In this document: piece by piece, positions 7,902-15,798 of the stretch
Numbering within the stretch: the stretch's first letter is position 1
Layout of the letters: the number at the start of each line of letters is the position of its first letter
DNA from: Chryseobacterium polytrichastri
GTDB taxonomy: Bacteria; Bacteroidota; Bacteroidia; Flavobacteriales; Weeksellaceae
Reading direction: 5' to 3'
DNA length: 43,189 nt
Assembly (NCBI RefSeq): GCF_900142445.1
Contig: NZ_FRAV01000041.1
Span: forward strand, 1 to 43,189
The notes under the pieces: model-generated
Told to the model about the DNA's origin: nothing
Seen by the model: the letters and a program-made list of their open reading frames with translations, nothing else
Database searches by the model: none
Position numbers and translations under genes: made by a program

Positions 7902-8741
7902 CTAAATGGTATGATGTTTCATAAATTCTAAACTGCCACGAGCCAATTCCTCAGCATCGTACGGAGATTTTTGCCATAAAGAAACCATCTGCTGCATTCC
8001 GGAAACCGAGGATGAAAAATTTTCCAGCACTAAGTTTCCTTCAAAATTGATTTCTTTTAATGCTTTAAAAAGTTCTTCCCAATTTACAGTGCCTTCACCA
8101 AGCATGCCTCGGTGAGATTCTGTCATGTGAATATGTTTAAGTTTATTGCCCGCCATAATAATCGGATCATAAAAATTATTCTCCTCAATATTCATGTGAA
8201 AAGTATCCAAATGAAGGAACAAATTATCTTTTCCTGTTTTTGAAATCAGATCCAAAACATTTTTTGCGGTGTTACAAACATAAGTTTCGTAACGATTAAT
8301 AGGTTCAATTGCAATGCTTACGCCTTTTTCTTCAGCATAATCTGCAACTTTACTCCAAACTTCAACAATAGTTTCAGTTTCGTTTTCAGTTAAAGGATTC
8401 CCTGAAAATACTCCGATTCCTCCGTGGAGCACTCCTCCTAAAAAACTGGTTTCTAGCTCTGATGTCTTGTCTACAGCCTGTTTCATTAACTTTTCTGCAG
8501 CTTCAGGGTAGAAAGCAATATGAGCTTCTTTTGGAAGATTTAATGAACAGACCACGCCCAGATTATTATCTTTAAGCTGCTGCTTAACTTCTTTAGTATT
8601 GAATTCCATTGACGGAGGAAGTAAAATCTCAATCAAATCAAAACCTGCTTTTGCCGTTTTTTCTATTGCATACTTTCCGGCTTCAGGATTCCAGTTTGGG
8701 GTGATCCATGAAAGCAGTGAAGCTCCAAATTTTATATTCAT
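7902..8741 (-). CDS. Sugar phosphate isomerase/epimerase, ketose 3-epimerase type
   Basis: A 279-residue TIM barrel of the AP endonuclease 2/xylose isomerase-like fold. The four metal ligands of the D-tagatose/D-psicose 3-epimerase family can be placed: Glu146 in AIEPINRYE, Asp179 in HLDTFHMN, His205 in KHIHMTESHRG and Glu240 in VLENF. His182 and Arg211 match the substrate-binding positions of that family. The likely reaction is reversible epimerisation of a ketose at C3, with Mn2+ or Co2+. Hydroxypyruvate isomerase is an alternative with the same fold. It is last in the leftward operon with a LamB-type porin, a FucP-type symporter and a PfkB kinase, which favours a free ketose as substrate. 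Confidence 0.8.
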   Translation of the reverse strand: MNIKFGASLLSWITPNWNPEAGKYAIEKTAKAGFDLIEILLPPSMEFNTKEVKQQLKDNNLGVVCSLNLPKEAHIAFYPEAAEKLMKQAVDKTSELETSFLGGVLHGGIGVFSGNPLTENETETIVEVWSKVADYAEEKGVSIAIEPINRYETYVCNTAKNVLDLISKTGKDNLFLHLDTFHMNIEENNFYDPIIMAGNKLKHIHMTESHRGMLGEGTVNWEELFKALKEINFEGNLVLENFSSSVSGMQQMVSLWQKSPYDAEELARGSLEFMKHHTI

Positions 8742-8769
8742 TTTAATTTATTCATTTTTAATTATTGAT

Positions 8770-10179
8770 TTAAAACACCCACCATTCTGTTCTTACACCA
8801 AAGTAAGTTCCGTATCTTTTCGCTCCCGATTGTTGTAAAAATGGAGAATAAAGGCTGTTCATCGCCTGATCATTATATCTCGATAATTCCGCGATAAATC
8901 TGATGTGTGGCCTAGCCCAAACGCTTCTCTCGGCAGTAGGAACCAATGTTGGAGCCAAAACCAATTTTGTCATTGATGCAGAATCCTGAGTTCCGTCTTT
9001 CCTCGTTGCAAAATGCAATTCGGAAACAATATGGAACCAATTATTGAAATAATAAGTTGCTCTTAAACCTGTATTAAATTCAGACTTTTTATTGAAAATT
9101 TCACGGTTATAATAATCTATTGCTTTATTATCGCTGTCTGCCCCGCCCTTACTTTGAGTGTAAACTGCGTAAGCATTTACAGACCATCTATCAGAAAGAT
9201 TTAGCAAAATATGTTCAACCGCAGTTAGAGAATATGCGCCTTTATAAGTTCTTGTAACTTCATTCGGAGCTCCGTAAGTTCGCCATGTCTGGGTATTTCC
9301 GCTATCTCCTCCGTTGGCAATTCCGGCTCCGTATCGTAATGAAATTTGGTTAAAAGATCCCGGAATTTTTGTTTTTAAATCTGAATTTAATTTTGCGCCC
9401 AAAACCCAGCCTTTATCTGATGGATATTGTTCTATAGAGTTTTTACCTGATTTATCTACATTATGAAATTCTGCGAGAAGCTTCAATTTATGATCGTCAT
9501 TTTTAAACGGAAAGGTCTGTTCCAATACAAATACTTCTCTTTGCCTGTAGATTAAATTTTTTGTTCCGCTAATTACATTGGTATAAGAGTATGGTGTTGA
9601 ATTACTAGCTGCAGTATCTATTGCTGCAGGGAAAAACATAGAGAATCGTGTATTTTTATGCCTAAACCCCCAACCTGTAGCCGAGTGGTCATCGAAATAA
9701 AAATAATCTGCAATATGCACATCATCATATCTCTGCCATCTGGATCCTGCCCAAACATCCCAATCACTTCCCATAATATTTCTTGCTTCAACAAAAGCCT
9801 CAGGTAAAGCAACAATCATCCCGTGATTAGATTTAGAATCTACATTTCCTAAAAATGTTCCGCCAGAATAAAAACTTAATCTCGCCTGCATATCAATTTT
9901 AGTGCTTTTTGTACTGTCACCACCTGCAACAGGAGTGAAATGAAAAGCCGGTAAAAAATCTACATAGTCTCCCTGATCCATTCTTCCTCCCAACGAACCT
10001 TGGTTATTAAGGTTTAATTGCCTACCTGTCTTCCCGTCTGCATTTGGAGAATACGCTGCTCCAATCCTACCCGTTGTTCCAAAAGAAAACTTTTTATTGG
10101 TAATAATAATCTGTGCATTTGAAATTTGACTTGCAATAATTAAAAGCCAAAAACTATATTTAAAAACATTTGTGTTCAT
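8770..10179 (-). CDS. LamB-type carbohydrate porin
   Basis: A 469-residue outer-membrane beta barrel with a signal peptide (about residues 1-22, ending SQISNAQ). Maltoporin-like sequence is plain around residues 130-160: EAFVEARNIMGSDWDVWAG, then WQRYDDVHIADYFYFDD, the counterpart of the LamB stretch with the R-H-D-V-H-x-x-D order. It ends in aromatic residues (TEWWVF), as barrel proteins do for BAM insertion. Its role is diffusion of sugars across the outer membrane. It takes the place of a SusC/SusD pair in this locus, so mono- or small oligosaccharides are expected. It starts 3 bp after the stop of the MFS gene, so both are surely co-transcribed. Confidence 0.85.
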   Translation of the reverse strand: MNTNVFKYSFWLLIIASQISNAQIIITNKKFSFGTTGRIGAAYSPNADGKTGRQLNLNNQGSLGGRMDQGDYVDFLPAFHFTPVAGGDSTKSTKIDMQARLSFYSGGTFLGNVDSKSNHGMIVALPEAFVEARNIMGSDWDVWAGSRWQRYDDVHIADYFYFDDHSATGWGFRHKNTRFSMFFPAAIDTAASNSTPYSYTNVISGTKNLIYRQREVFVLEQTFPFKNDDHKLKLLAEFHNVDKSGKNSIEQYPSDKGWVLGAKLNSDLKTKIPGSFNQISLRYGAGIANGGDSGNTQTWRTYGAPNEVTRTYKGAYSLTAVEHILLNLSDRWSVNAYAVYTQSKGGADSDNKAIDYYNREIFNKKSEFNTGLRATYYFNNWFHIVSELHFATRKDGTQDSASMTKLVLAPTLVPTAERSVWARPHIRFIAELSRYNDQAMNSLYSPFLQQSGAKRYGTYFGVRTEWWVF

Positions 10180-10182
10180 GTT

Positions 10183-11430
10183 CTACTTCAACGTTTTTGG
10201 TTTGTAGAATTTTAAAGCAAACACAATAATGATCACATAACAAATAATTGGCAGTAAGTAAGCATGAGCAACATCTGTTTCTGCTATTCTTCCCATAATT
10301 GGCGGGAAAAGCGCTCCTCCAAACATCGCCATCACAAGGAAAGATGAAGCCTGTTGAACTTTATTCCCTAACCTTTTAAGTCCAAGACTGAAAATAGTAG
10401 GATACATAATGCTTAAGAATAAATTCAACATAATTAAACTAATGAATGATACCCAACCGAAGCTTTGAGAAATTATAAGACAAAGCACAATATTAGAAAC
10501 TGCTGAGATGGCTAACAGCTTATTGGGAGCAATATATTTCATTAAAAAGGTTCCCACAAAGCGTCCAATCATCATCATCGCCATGCTTAACGAAAAGTAA
10601 TAAGAAGCCTGAATTTCCTGAAGGTGCATTTTTTCTACCCCATAATTAATGAAGAATGCCCATGTACCTCCCTGTGCTGCAATATTGAAAAACTGAGCAA
10701 TAACTGCAAAAATAAAATGTCTCTGCTTCCAAAGCGGCGCACTAGGATTGCTGTCATGATGATGATCTTCCCCTGTTACGTGTTCAAGGATTTCAACTTC
10801 TTCTGCATGAGGATCTTTTAAGTTCGGAACTTTTATAAAAAAGAACACAATAGTAATGGTAAGGATAATAATTCCGATACAGGCATACAGGCTTTTTACG
10901 GAATCTAGAGAATTACCAGCATCTCCACCAGATCCAAAAATGAAGAATCCGCCAAGTAACGGACCAATAATCGCTCCCAATCCATTAAATGACTGTGCAA
11001 AATTTACTCTCTGATCACTGGTTCTTTCGTCTCCTAAAGCTGCCACAAAAGGATGAGCCACTGTTTCCAAGGTTGCCATTCCCATCGCAAGGATAAATAA
11101 AGCGAGTCTAAAGAAATCAAAGGATCTATTTTCAGCAGCGGGAATAAAAAGAAAACATCCACCCGCAAATAATACCAGTCCCAAAATTACGCCTAGTTTG
11201 TAGCCAAATTTTTTCATGAAAAGTCCCGCAGGAATTCCCATTAAAGCATACGCTCCAAAAATTGAAAGCTGTACCAATCCGGATTTTGATTTGGAAATAC
11301 TAAGCACATTTTGGAAATGCTTGTTCAATACATCTCCCATTGTTAGGGCAATAGCCCAGAAAAAGAACAGGGAAATAACGAAAGAGAATACAACAAGGTA
11401 CTTCTTCTCAGTAAATTTGGCTGAATTCAT
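10183..11430 (-). CDS. Sugar MFS transporter, FucP/GlcP type
   Basis: A 415-residue inner-membrane symporter with twelve predicted helices in two halves, joined by a charged, histidine-rich cytoplasmic loop (HVTGEDHHHDSNPSAP, about residues 212-228). The family signature of FHS/FucP sugar:proton symporters is seen as GAYALMGIPAGLFMKKFGYK in helix 2-3 and PFVAALGDERTSDQRVNFAQ in the first half. Substrates of the family include fucose, glucose, galactose, mannose and fructose. With the kinase upstream and porin and epimerase downstream, it should bring the sugar in unphosphorylated. A palindrome (11440-11453) lies directly before the start codon. Confidence 0.9.
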   Translation of the reverse strand: MNSAKFTEKKYLVVFSFVISLFFFWAIALTMGDVLNKHFQNVLSISKSKSGLVQLSIFGAYALMGIPAGLFMKKFGYKLGVILGLVLFAGGCFLFIPAAENRSFDFFRLALFILAMGMATLETVAHPFVAALGDERTSDQRVNFAQSFNGLGAIIGPLLGGFFIFGSGGDAGNSLDSVKSLYACIGIIILTITIVFFFIKVPNLKDPHAEEVEILEHVTGEDHHHDSNPSAPLWKQRHFIFAVIAQFFNIAAQGGTWAFFINYGVEKMHLQEIQASYYFSLSMAMMMIGRFVGTFLMKYIAPNKLLAISAVSNIVLCLIISQSFGWVSFISLIMLNLFLSIMYPTIFSLGLKRLGNKVQQASSFLVMAMFGGALFPPIMGRIAETDVAHAYLLPIICYVIIIVFALKFYKPKTLK

Positions 11431-11439
11431 AAGTGTGTT

Positions 11440-11453
11440 TTTAACGTGTTAAA
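11440..11453. promoter_or_regulatory. Candidate LacI-family operator (TTTAACGTGTTAAA)
   Basis: This inverted repeat (arms TTTAAC/GTTAAA, spacer GT) lies ten bases upstream of the MFS start. It resembles two other palindromes of the locus (12365-12376 and 13619-13628). LacI-family regulators bind short palindromes with a central CG or similar step; assignment to the local regulator is inference. Confidence 0.45.
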
Positions 11454-11469
11454 GGTTTATTTATAAGTT

Positions 11470-12360
11470 CTAATTTTTAAATTTTTGAAATTCCTCATAT
11501 TCATAATCTGGGCAAGCACCAGCTTTTGAAGTAATAAATGCACCAAGAGAAATTGCTTCAGTCATAATTTCTTCTGGACTTTTTGCTTGAACTCTTTTAG
11601 AAATAAACCCTGCAAGAAAAGCGTCTCCACTTCCTACTGTATCGGCAATTTCTATAGGAACCGCGGAAAAGCCATAATTTTGATTTCCTACAAAATATCT
11701 TGCTCCTTTGCTCCCTTTCGTAAGAACGATTTCCTTGATATTAAAATGATTTTGAATAAACGCAGCACTCTCATCTTCGCTCTTATATTCTTCACTGAAA
11801 AACTGCATGATTTGTCTCATTTCAGCTTTATTCATTTTTACAATGTCTGCCTGGAATAGAAGTTCTTTAATTAATTCAAGATCAATGAACGGAGGTCTGA
11901 AATTAACATCAAAGATTTTAAGTTTAGCAAACTTTAAAAGTTTTAGCAATGTTTCTCTTGACCTCGGATTCCTTGCAGAAAGACTTCCGAAAACAAACGC
12001 TTCCGCATTGGATATCAACTCTTCGTGTTCCGGCAAAAAATCAATATAATCCCAAGCTACATGATTTACAATATCATACGTTGCTTCATTATCTTCATCT
12101 ATTTTTGCAATAACCGTGCTTGTAGGATGTTCATTGTCTACCTGAATATATTCTGTGGTTAATCCCCAAGTATTTATCTGGTTCGTTAATTTTTCACCAA
12201 GTTCATCATTCCCTATTCTACTGAGCATTTTCACAGCAGTCCCCATTTTGGAAATGTTATATGCAGCATTGAAAGGTGCTCCCCCTGCTCTGGTGCCTTG
12301 AGGGAATATATCCCAAAGAACTTCACCAAAACATACTACATAAGAATTTTCTTTTATCAT
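11470..12360 (-). CDS. PfkB family carbohydrate kinase, probable fructokinase
   Basis: A 296-residue cytoplasmic ribokinase/PfkB-fold kinase that phosphorylates a sugar with ATP. The N-terminal FGEVLWDIFPQGTRAGGAPFN is the usual fructokinase opening with the glycine-rich substrate loop. PfkB signature 2 is DTVGSGDAFLAGF with catalytic base Asp246 and the anion hole GSGD. KMNKAEM marks the ATP-site strand. The start is 33 bp after the LacI stop, with a palindrome TTAAACGTTTAA almost touching the start codon. In context it should phosphorylate the fructose-like product of the epimerase. Other sugars cannot be excluded. Confidence 0.87.
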   Translation of the reverse strand: MIKENSYVVCFGEVLWDIFPQGTRAGGAPFNAAYNISKMGTAVKMLSRIGNDELGEKLTNQINTWGLTTEYIQVDNEHPTSTVIAKIDEDNEATYDIVNHVAWDYIDFLPEHEELISNAEAFVFGSLSARNPRSRETLLKLLKFAKLKIFDVNFRPPFIDLELIKELLFQADIVKMNKAEMRQIMQFFSEEYKSEDESAAFIQNHFNIKEIVLTKGSKGARYFVGNQNYGFSAVPIEIADTVGSGDAFLAGFISKRVQAKSPEEIMTEAISLGAFITSKAGACPDYEYEEFQKFKN

Positions 12361-12364
12361 AAGA

Positions 12365-12376
12365 TTAAACGTTTAA
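12365..12376. promoter_or_regulatory. Candidate LacI-family operator (TTAAACGTTTAA)
   Basis: A perfect 12-bp palindrome with central CG lies in the 33-bp gap between the regulator and the kinase gene, 4 bp upstream of the kinase start. It shares its core with 11440-11453 and 13619-13628. The sequence is short and AT-rich, so chance cannot be excluded for one copy alone; the recurrence is the argument. Confidence 0.55.
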
Positions 12377-12393
12377 GCTAATTGTTAAATTTT

Positions 12394-13392
12394 TTACTGT
12401 ACTGATTTTTTATTGATTAGTTTAGCCGGAAAGCTAATTCTTCTTCCATCAAGAGTATAATTATGAATCTGAGCATCAAGAACTTTTACGGCTTCTTTCG
12501 CCATATCCATTAAAGGTTGCTGCACATAGCTAATCTCTGTAGGAAAAAGGCTGTATGCTTCTGTTTCATCAAAAGCAATTACGGATACTTCCTGCGGAAC
12601 TTTAATATTTTTCTGGTTTAAATAACTCAATCCTGCAATCCCCAATTTGTTGCTCGAAAAATACAACGCTGTTTTTTTAGAAAGATTTAAATTTTCCTCA
12701 AGTCCGTTATATATTTCTTCTGTGATATTATGAATTCCAATTAGTAATTTCTTGTACTGAATATCGGCGGTAGAAATACGTTTGTCAAATCCTTCTTGTC
12801 TATCTAATAGATGAGGAAGTTTGGTGTCATATCCTACATAGATAATTTCTTCAAAATTTTTCTCAACTAGAAACTCACAAATACTCTCAGATATTTCAGC
12901 ATTATTAATCATAATTCCTGGAATATTGATATTCTTAAGATAGCGGTCGAAAGTTACAATAGGATATTCTTCTTTCAGCAGTTTTAATACAGCTTCATCA
13001 GAATCTACTACGGGTGCTAAAATCATTCCGTCCACTTGTTGTTCAGAGAAAAGTTCTGTAAGTTTTCTGAATTTTTCAGGATTCTCATCACAACTTCCAA
13101 TAAGCAATGTATAGCCAAACTTCATGGCTTCATCTTCAATATGTCTTGCAATATTTGAGTAAAAGTCATTCGAAATATCAGCAAGAATAAGTCCTATTAA
13201 CTTACTTTTACTCATTTTCAGGCTTTTTGCAATTTTATTGGGAATATAGTTGATGCTTTCAGCTATTTCAAGGATCTTTTCTTTGGTAGTATCACTTATT
13301 CGGCTTCCTTCTTTTTTATTCAAAACATAGGAAACTGTTGCAACAGAAAAACCTGCAATTCTCGCTATGTCTTTTATGGAAGCTCGTTTCAT
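12394..13392 (-). CDS. LacI family transcriptional regulator
   Basis: A 332-residue sugar-responsive repressor. The N-terminal helix-turn-helix reads SIKDIARIAGFSVATVSYVLN, followed by the hinge helix (YIPNKIAKSLK) and a periplasmic-binding-protein-like effector domain (LIGLILADISNDFYSNIARHIE to about residue 325). The frame is open for 23 codons further upstream, but the start at 13392 puts MKRASIKDIA at the N-terminus as in the family, and a -7 box lies at 13409-13416, inside that extension. It heads the leftward sugar locus and is the obvious regulator of the kinase, symporter, porin and epimerase. The effector is probably the imported sugar or its phosphate. Confidence 0.9.
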   Translation of the reverse strand: MKRASIKDIARIAGFSVATVSYVLNKKEGSRISDTTKEKILEIAESINYIPNKIAKSLKMSKSKLIGLILADISNDFYSNIARHIEDEAMKFGYTLLIGSCDENPEKFRKLTELFSEQQVDGMILAPVVDSDEAVLKLLKEEYPIVTFDRYLKNINIPGIMINNAEISESICEFLVEKNFEEIIYVGYDTKLPHLLDRQEGFDKRISTADIQYKKLLIGIHNITEEIYNGLEENLNLSKKTALYFSSNKLGIAGLSYLNQKNIKVPQEVSVIAFDETEAYSLFPTEISYVQQPLMDMAKEAVKVLDAQIHNYTLDGRRISFPAKLINKKSVQ

Positions 13393-13408
13393 ACTATAAT
13401 TTAGTTTG

Positions 13409-13416
13409 CAAAAGTA
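13409..13416 (-). promoter_or_regulatory. Candidate promoter of the LacI-family gene, -7 box
   Basis: The minus strand reads TACTTTTG (TAnnTTTG). A TTG lies 21 bp further upstream, an acceptable -33 distance. The transcript would begin about ten bases before the start codon at 13392. Confidence 0.5.
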
Positions 13417-13618
13417 TCTCATAAAATATAAACAAAACAATAGACTCATTTTTTTGGTCAATTGGAAAATTATTGTATTTTCGCAACTTTTTAAAAATCA
13501 GCCGAGCACAAACACCAAACCACTAAACCTCAATACATTAGTCATAACAAAACTTAATGTTAATTTAATATTAACTCAACATCAATTCTTTACAGCATCA
13601 ACTAGATATAGTTTTGGT

Positions 13619-13628
13619 TAAACGTTTA
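13619..13628. promoter_or_regulatory. Third palindrome of the sugar locus (TAAACGTTTA)
   Basis: This 10-bp palindrome has the same core as 12365-12376. It lies about 230 bp upstream of the LacI-family start and about 95 bp upstream of the Crp/Fnr gene, so it could control either. Confidence 0.4.
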
Positions 13629-13694
13629 TCTTGTTAAAATTTAATATATTTATAAAATAATTATATTTTTGATAAAAATATCCTTTTAAACTAA

Positions 13695-13702
13695 TAATTT
13701 TG
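13695..13702 (+). promoter_or_regulatory. Candidate promoter of the second Crp/Fnr gene, -7 box
   Basis: The sequence TAATTTTG matches TAnnTTTG, with a TTTG 23 bp upstream (13668-13671). It is 20 bp before the start codon at 13723. Confidence 0.5.
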
Positions 13703-13722
13703 GTGCATTACATTTCATTTTT

Positions 13723-14286
13723 ATGAATATAGATATAATCCTCGACCAAATTTACCCCTTACCGGAAAGCTCACGACAAAGTTTGAAAAAACATATTACA
13801 GAGATTTCACATCCGAAAAATTTTTGCCTGATGGAAGCTGGTAAAATAATCCCTTATATCTTTTTTATAAAAAAAGGAATTGTTCGTGCATACGCTTCTA
13901 CCGCTGAAAATGACATTACCTTTTGGTTCGGAACTGAAGGGCAAACCATAATCTCAATGAAAAGTTATGTTGAAGATAAACCGGGATATGAAAACATTGA
14001 GTTGCTGGAAAACTGCGAATTATATCAGCTTGAAACAGAAAATTTAAGAAATTTATTTAACGAAGACATTCACATTGCCAATTGGGGACGAAAGTTCGCA
14101 GAAAGAGAATTGGTAAAAACAGAAGAACTCATTATTTCAAGGCAATTTAAAACAGCATTGGAACGCTATAAAGATTTAATGCGGGATAAATCTGACCTTT
14201 TAAAAAGAGTTCAATTAGGCTATATCGCATCTTATTTAGGAATTACGCAAGTGAGCTTGAGTAGAATTCGAGCGGAAATTAAGTGA
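13723..14286 (+). CDS. Crp/Fnr family transcriptional regulator
   Basis: A 187-residue one-component regulator. An N-terminal cNMP-binding-like domain (about 20-110: EAGKIIPYIFFIKKGIVRAYA, FWFGTEGQTIIS) is followed by a connecting helix and a C-terminal HTH (QLGYIASYLGITQVSLSRIRAEI). The spelling of the recognition helix is the common form in Bacteroidota, where a large family of such proteins sits next to efflux or detoxification genes. It lies 103 bp upstream of the SMR exporter in the same direction and may control it, though this is only positional. It is not closely similar to the other Crp/Fnr protein of the window (102-677). Confidence 0.88.
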   Translation: MNIDIILDQIYPLPESSRQSLKKHITEISHPKNFCLMEAGKIIPYIFFIKKGIVRAYASTAENDITFWFGTEGQTIISMKSYVEDKPGYENIELLENCELYQLETENLRNLFNEDIHIANWGRKFAERELVKTEELIISRQFKTALERYKDLMRDKSDLLKRVQLGYIASYLGITQVSLSRIRAEIK

Positions 14287-14389
14287 TCAAGTCTTACTAT
14301 GAATAGTTTATTATTTATTTTCATTTTTTAACATTTGTAAAATTTTAAATGCTGATAAATGCAGAACTTTGCAGCAGAAAAATTAAAAA

Positions 14390-14716
14390 ATGAATTGGAT
14401 TATCTTAATCATCGCAGGATTATTTGAAGTTGCTTTTGCATCTTGTTTAGGAAAAGTAAAAGAAACAACCGGAACCACTATGTACTATTGGTTTGCTGGT
14501 TTCTTGATTTCTTTAACAGTAAGCATGCTTCTATTGATTAAAGCAACTCAAACCTTACCCATAGGAACGGCGTATGCAGTCTGGACAGGAATCGGAGCCA
14601 TAGGAACTGTATTAATGGGAATTTTCTTTTTTAAAGATCCTATAAGCTTTTGGAGAATATTTTTCATTGTAACCTTGGTTGGTTCTGTGATTGGATTGAA
14701 AGCAGTATCTCATTAA
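14390..14716 (+). CDS. SMR family exporter, Gdx/SugE-like
   Basis: A 108-residue inner-membrane protein with four helices, the complete length of a small multidrug resistance subunit, which works as an antiparallel dimer. The essential Glu13 is in GLFEVAF of helix 1. GTAYAVWTGIGAIGT in helix 3 is the motif shared by the guanidinium exporters (Gdx, formerly SugE). Gdx proteins exchange guanidinium for protons, whereas EmrE/Qac members export quaternary ammonium compounds; the sequence leans to the Gdx branch but I cannot run the phylogeny. I see no guanidine riboswitch upstream. Transcription ends at the hairpin 14754-14783. Confidence 0.85.
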   Translation: MNWIILIIAGLFEVAFASCLGKVKETTGTTMYYWFAGFLISLTVSMLLLIKATQTLPIGTAYAVWTGIGAIGTVLMGIFFFKDPISFWRIFFIVTLVGSVIGLKAVSH

Positions 14717-14753
14717 TTTTAATAAAAATTAGAAAACTTAATCTTTATAAAGC

Positions 14754-14783
14754 AAAACGTCTTCAAAAATTTGAAGACGTTTT
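14754..14783 (+). terminator. Rho-independent terminator (AAAACGTCTTC type), copy 1
   Basis: A perfect 14-bp stem (14754-14767 against 14770-14783) with a 2-nt loop is followed by T's. The same hairpin recurs almost unchanged after each of the next two genes. Confidence 0.85.
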
Positions 14784-14882
14784 TTGTTGTTTATATACTA
14801 CATACATCAACTCATTTTTTTTAAATCTAAACTGATAAAACAATGCGATTAGATTGCAAGTAATTTCCTATAAATGTTTTTG

Positions 14883-14890
14883 TATATTTG
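14883..14890 (+). promoter_or_regulatory. Candidate promoter of T9SS protein 1, -7 box
   Basis: TATATTTG matches TAnnTTTG and stands 18 bp before the start codon. The same box, with the same spacer AAAACTATTAATCAT, precedes the paralogue at 15799. Confidence 0.6.
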
Positions 14891-14908
14891 AAAAAACTAT
14901 TAATCATT

Positions 14909-15619
14909 ATGAAAAAAGCTTTATTTCTTTTATTAACGGGTGGCTTACTGACTGCACAAACTTCTGATCTACTTTCTAACAACTGGTATATTTCCAAGAT
15001 GGTAACAAGTACCGGACAGACAACAAATACTCCTTTCATTGATAGTGGTGTTCCTGCTTCTACATTTAACTCAGCAGGAGGTACAAGCTATGTTTTTAAT
15101 TCCAGATATTATAATACTTCTCTTATGGCTTTTGGAATTATGCCGGGCACTACAAATCTTATAAAAACCGCCAGCACATGTACATTGGCAGTTTACGATG
15201 GAGGAAACGCCATAGCTGCTAGAAATTATGATCAGAGAAATTGTAATATTTATGGTAACGGAGCCTATTCATCAATATATAGTTACCAGATAACAACGAA
15301 TGGTACTTTAAAAACATTAGCTATTACAGATCCTTCAGGAAATAAAGTATACTATAATAATACTTCTCAATTAAGTACTAAAGAAAGTGAAGTAGAAAAG
15401 AAATCGTTTATCGCTTATCCAAATCCAGTGAAGGATATTTTAACCATTGAAAATATTGATAAGAATCTTTCTATAAAAGTATATGATCTATCAGGAAAAT
15501 TAATTCTTGAAACAAAAAGTAATGATCAAAAAGTAAAAATTGAAACAAGCAGTTTACAGAAAGGACAATATATTTTAGCTGTAGAAAATTATAATCCCCA
15601 CAAATTTACCAAAGAATAA
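14909..15619 (+). CDS. T9SS type A sorting-domain protein, paralogue 1
   Basis: A 236-residue exported protein. The start at 14909 gives MKKALFLLLTGGLLTAQ, a normal signal peptide, and matches the paralogue; an upstream TTG in frame overlaps the -7 box and is rejected. Residues about 20-155 form an unnamed domain beginning NNWYISKM, with two cysteines spaced as in a disulphide (STCTLAVYDGGNA, RNCNIYG); it looks lipocalin-like, but I do not claim that family. Residues about 165-236 are the type A sorting domain (AYPNPVKDILTIEN, KVYDLSGKLI, LQKGQYILAVE), which directs export by the type IX system and surface attachment or release. The paralogue follows directly. Confidence 0.82.
   Translation: MKKALFLLLTGGLLTAQTSDLLSNNWYISKMVTSTGQTTNTPFIDSGVPASTFNSAGGTSYVFNSRYYNTSLMAFGIMPGTTNLIKTASTCTLAVYDGGNAIAARNYDQRNCNIYGNGAYSSIYSYQITTNGTLKTLAITDPSGNKVYYNNTSQLSTKESEVEKKSFIAYPNPVKDILTIENIDKNLSIKVYDLSGKLILETKSNDQKVKIETSSLQKGQYILAVENYNPHKFTKE
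15447..15619 (+). repeat. Near-identical 3' segment shared with the paralogue, copy 1
   Basis: The sorting-domain DNA matches 16330-16503 with about seven differences, including an 81-bp run without a change. The 5' parts of the two genes are clearly more diverged. Confidence 0.75.
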
Positions 15620-15640
15620 ATTTCCCTATCGATAAAAAGC

Positions 15641-15670
15641 AAAACGTCTTCAAAAGTTTGAAGACGTTTT
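15641..15670 (+). terminator. Rho-independent terminator (AAAACGTCTTC type), copy 2
   Basis: A perfect 14-bp stem (15641-15654 against 15657-15670) differing from copy 1 only in the loop. Confidence 0.85.
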
Positions 15671-15773
15671 GTTATTTATATACTACAGCTAAAATCTCGT
15701 TCTGTTCTTACCCTATATTTTTAATTATAAACTTATAAGGCTATGTAATTAGATTTACAGCAGCTGTTTTTTG

Positions 15774-15781
15774 TATATTTG
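15774..15781 (+). promoter_or_regulatory. Candidate promoter of T9SS protein 2, -7 box
   Basis: TATATTTG, 17 bp before the start at 15799, in the same sequence context as 14883-14890. Each paralogue thus has its own promoter and terminator. Confidence 0.6.
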
Positions 15782-15798
15782 GGAAAACTATTAATCAT

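Larger units (their letters stand above)
13393..13722. promoter_or_regulatory. Divergent control region between lacI-type and crp-type genes
   Basis: These 330 bases hold no gene. They contain a -7 box for the leftward regulator (13409-13416), a palindrome (13619-13628) and a -7 box for the rightward Crp/Fnr gene (13695-13702). The left half also has short repeats such as ATTAACTCAACATCAA and AATGTTAATTTAATATTAA. Confidence 0.5.

Noticed and set aside
14390..14716. Quaternary ammonium resistance gene (qac/emrE)
   Set aside because: Helix 3 GTAYAVWTGIGAIGT fits the guanidinium exporter branch better; drug resistance is not supported by the sequence.
14888..14908. TTG start for the first T9SS protein
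   Set aside because: It overlaps the -7 box, and the ATG at 14909 matches the start of the paralogue.
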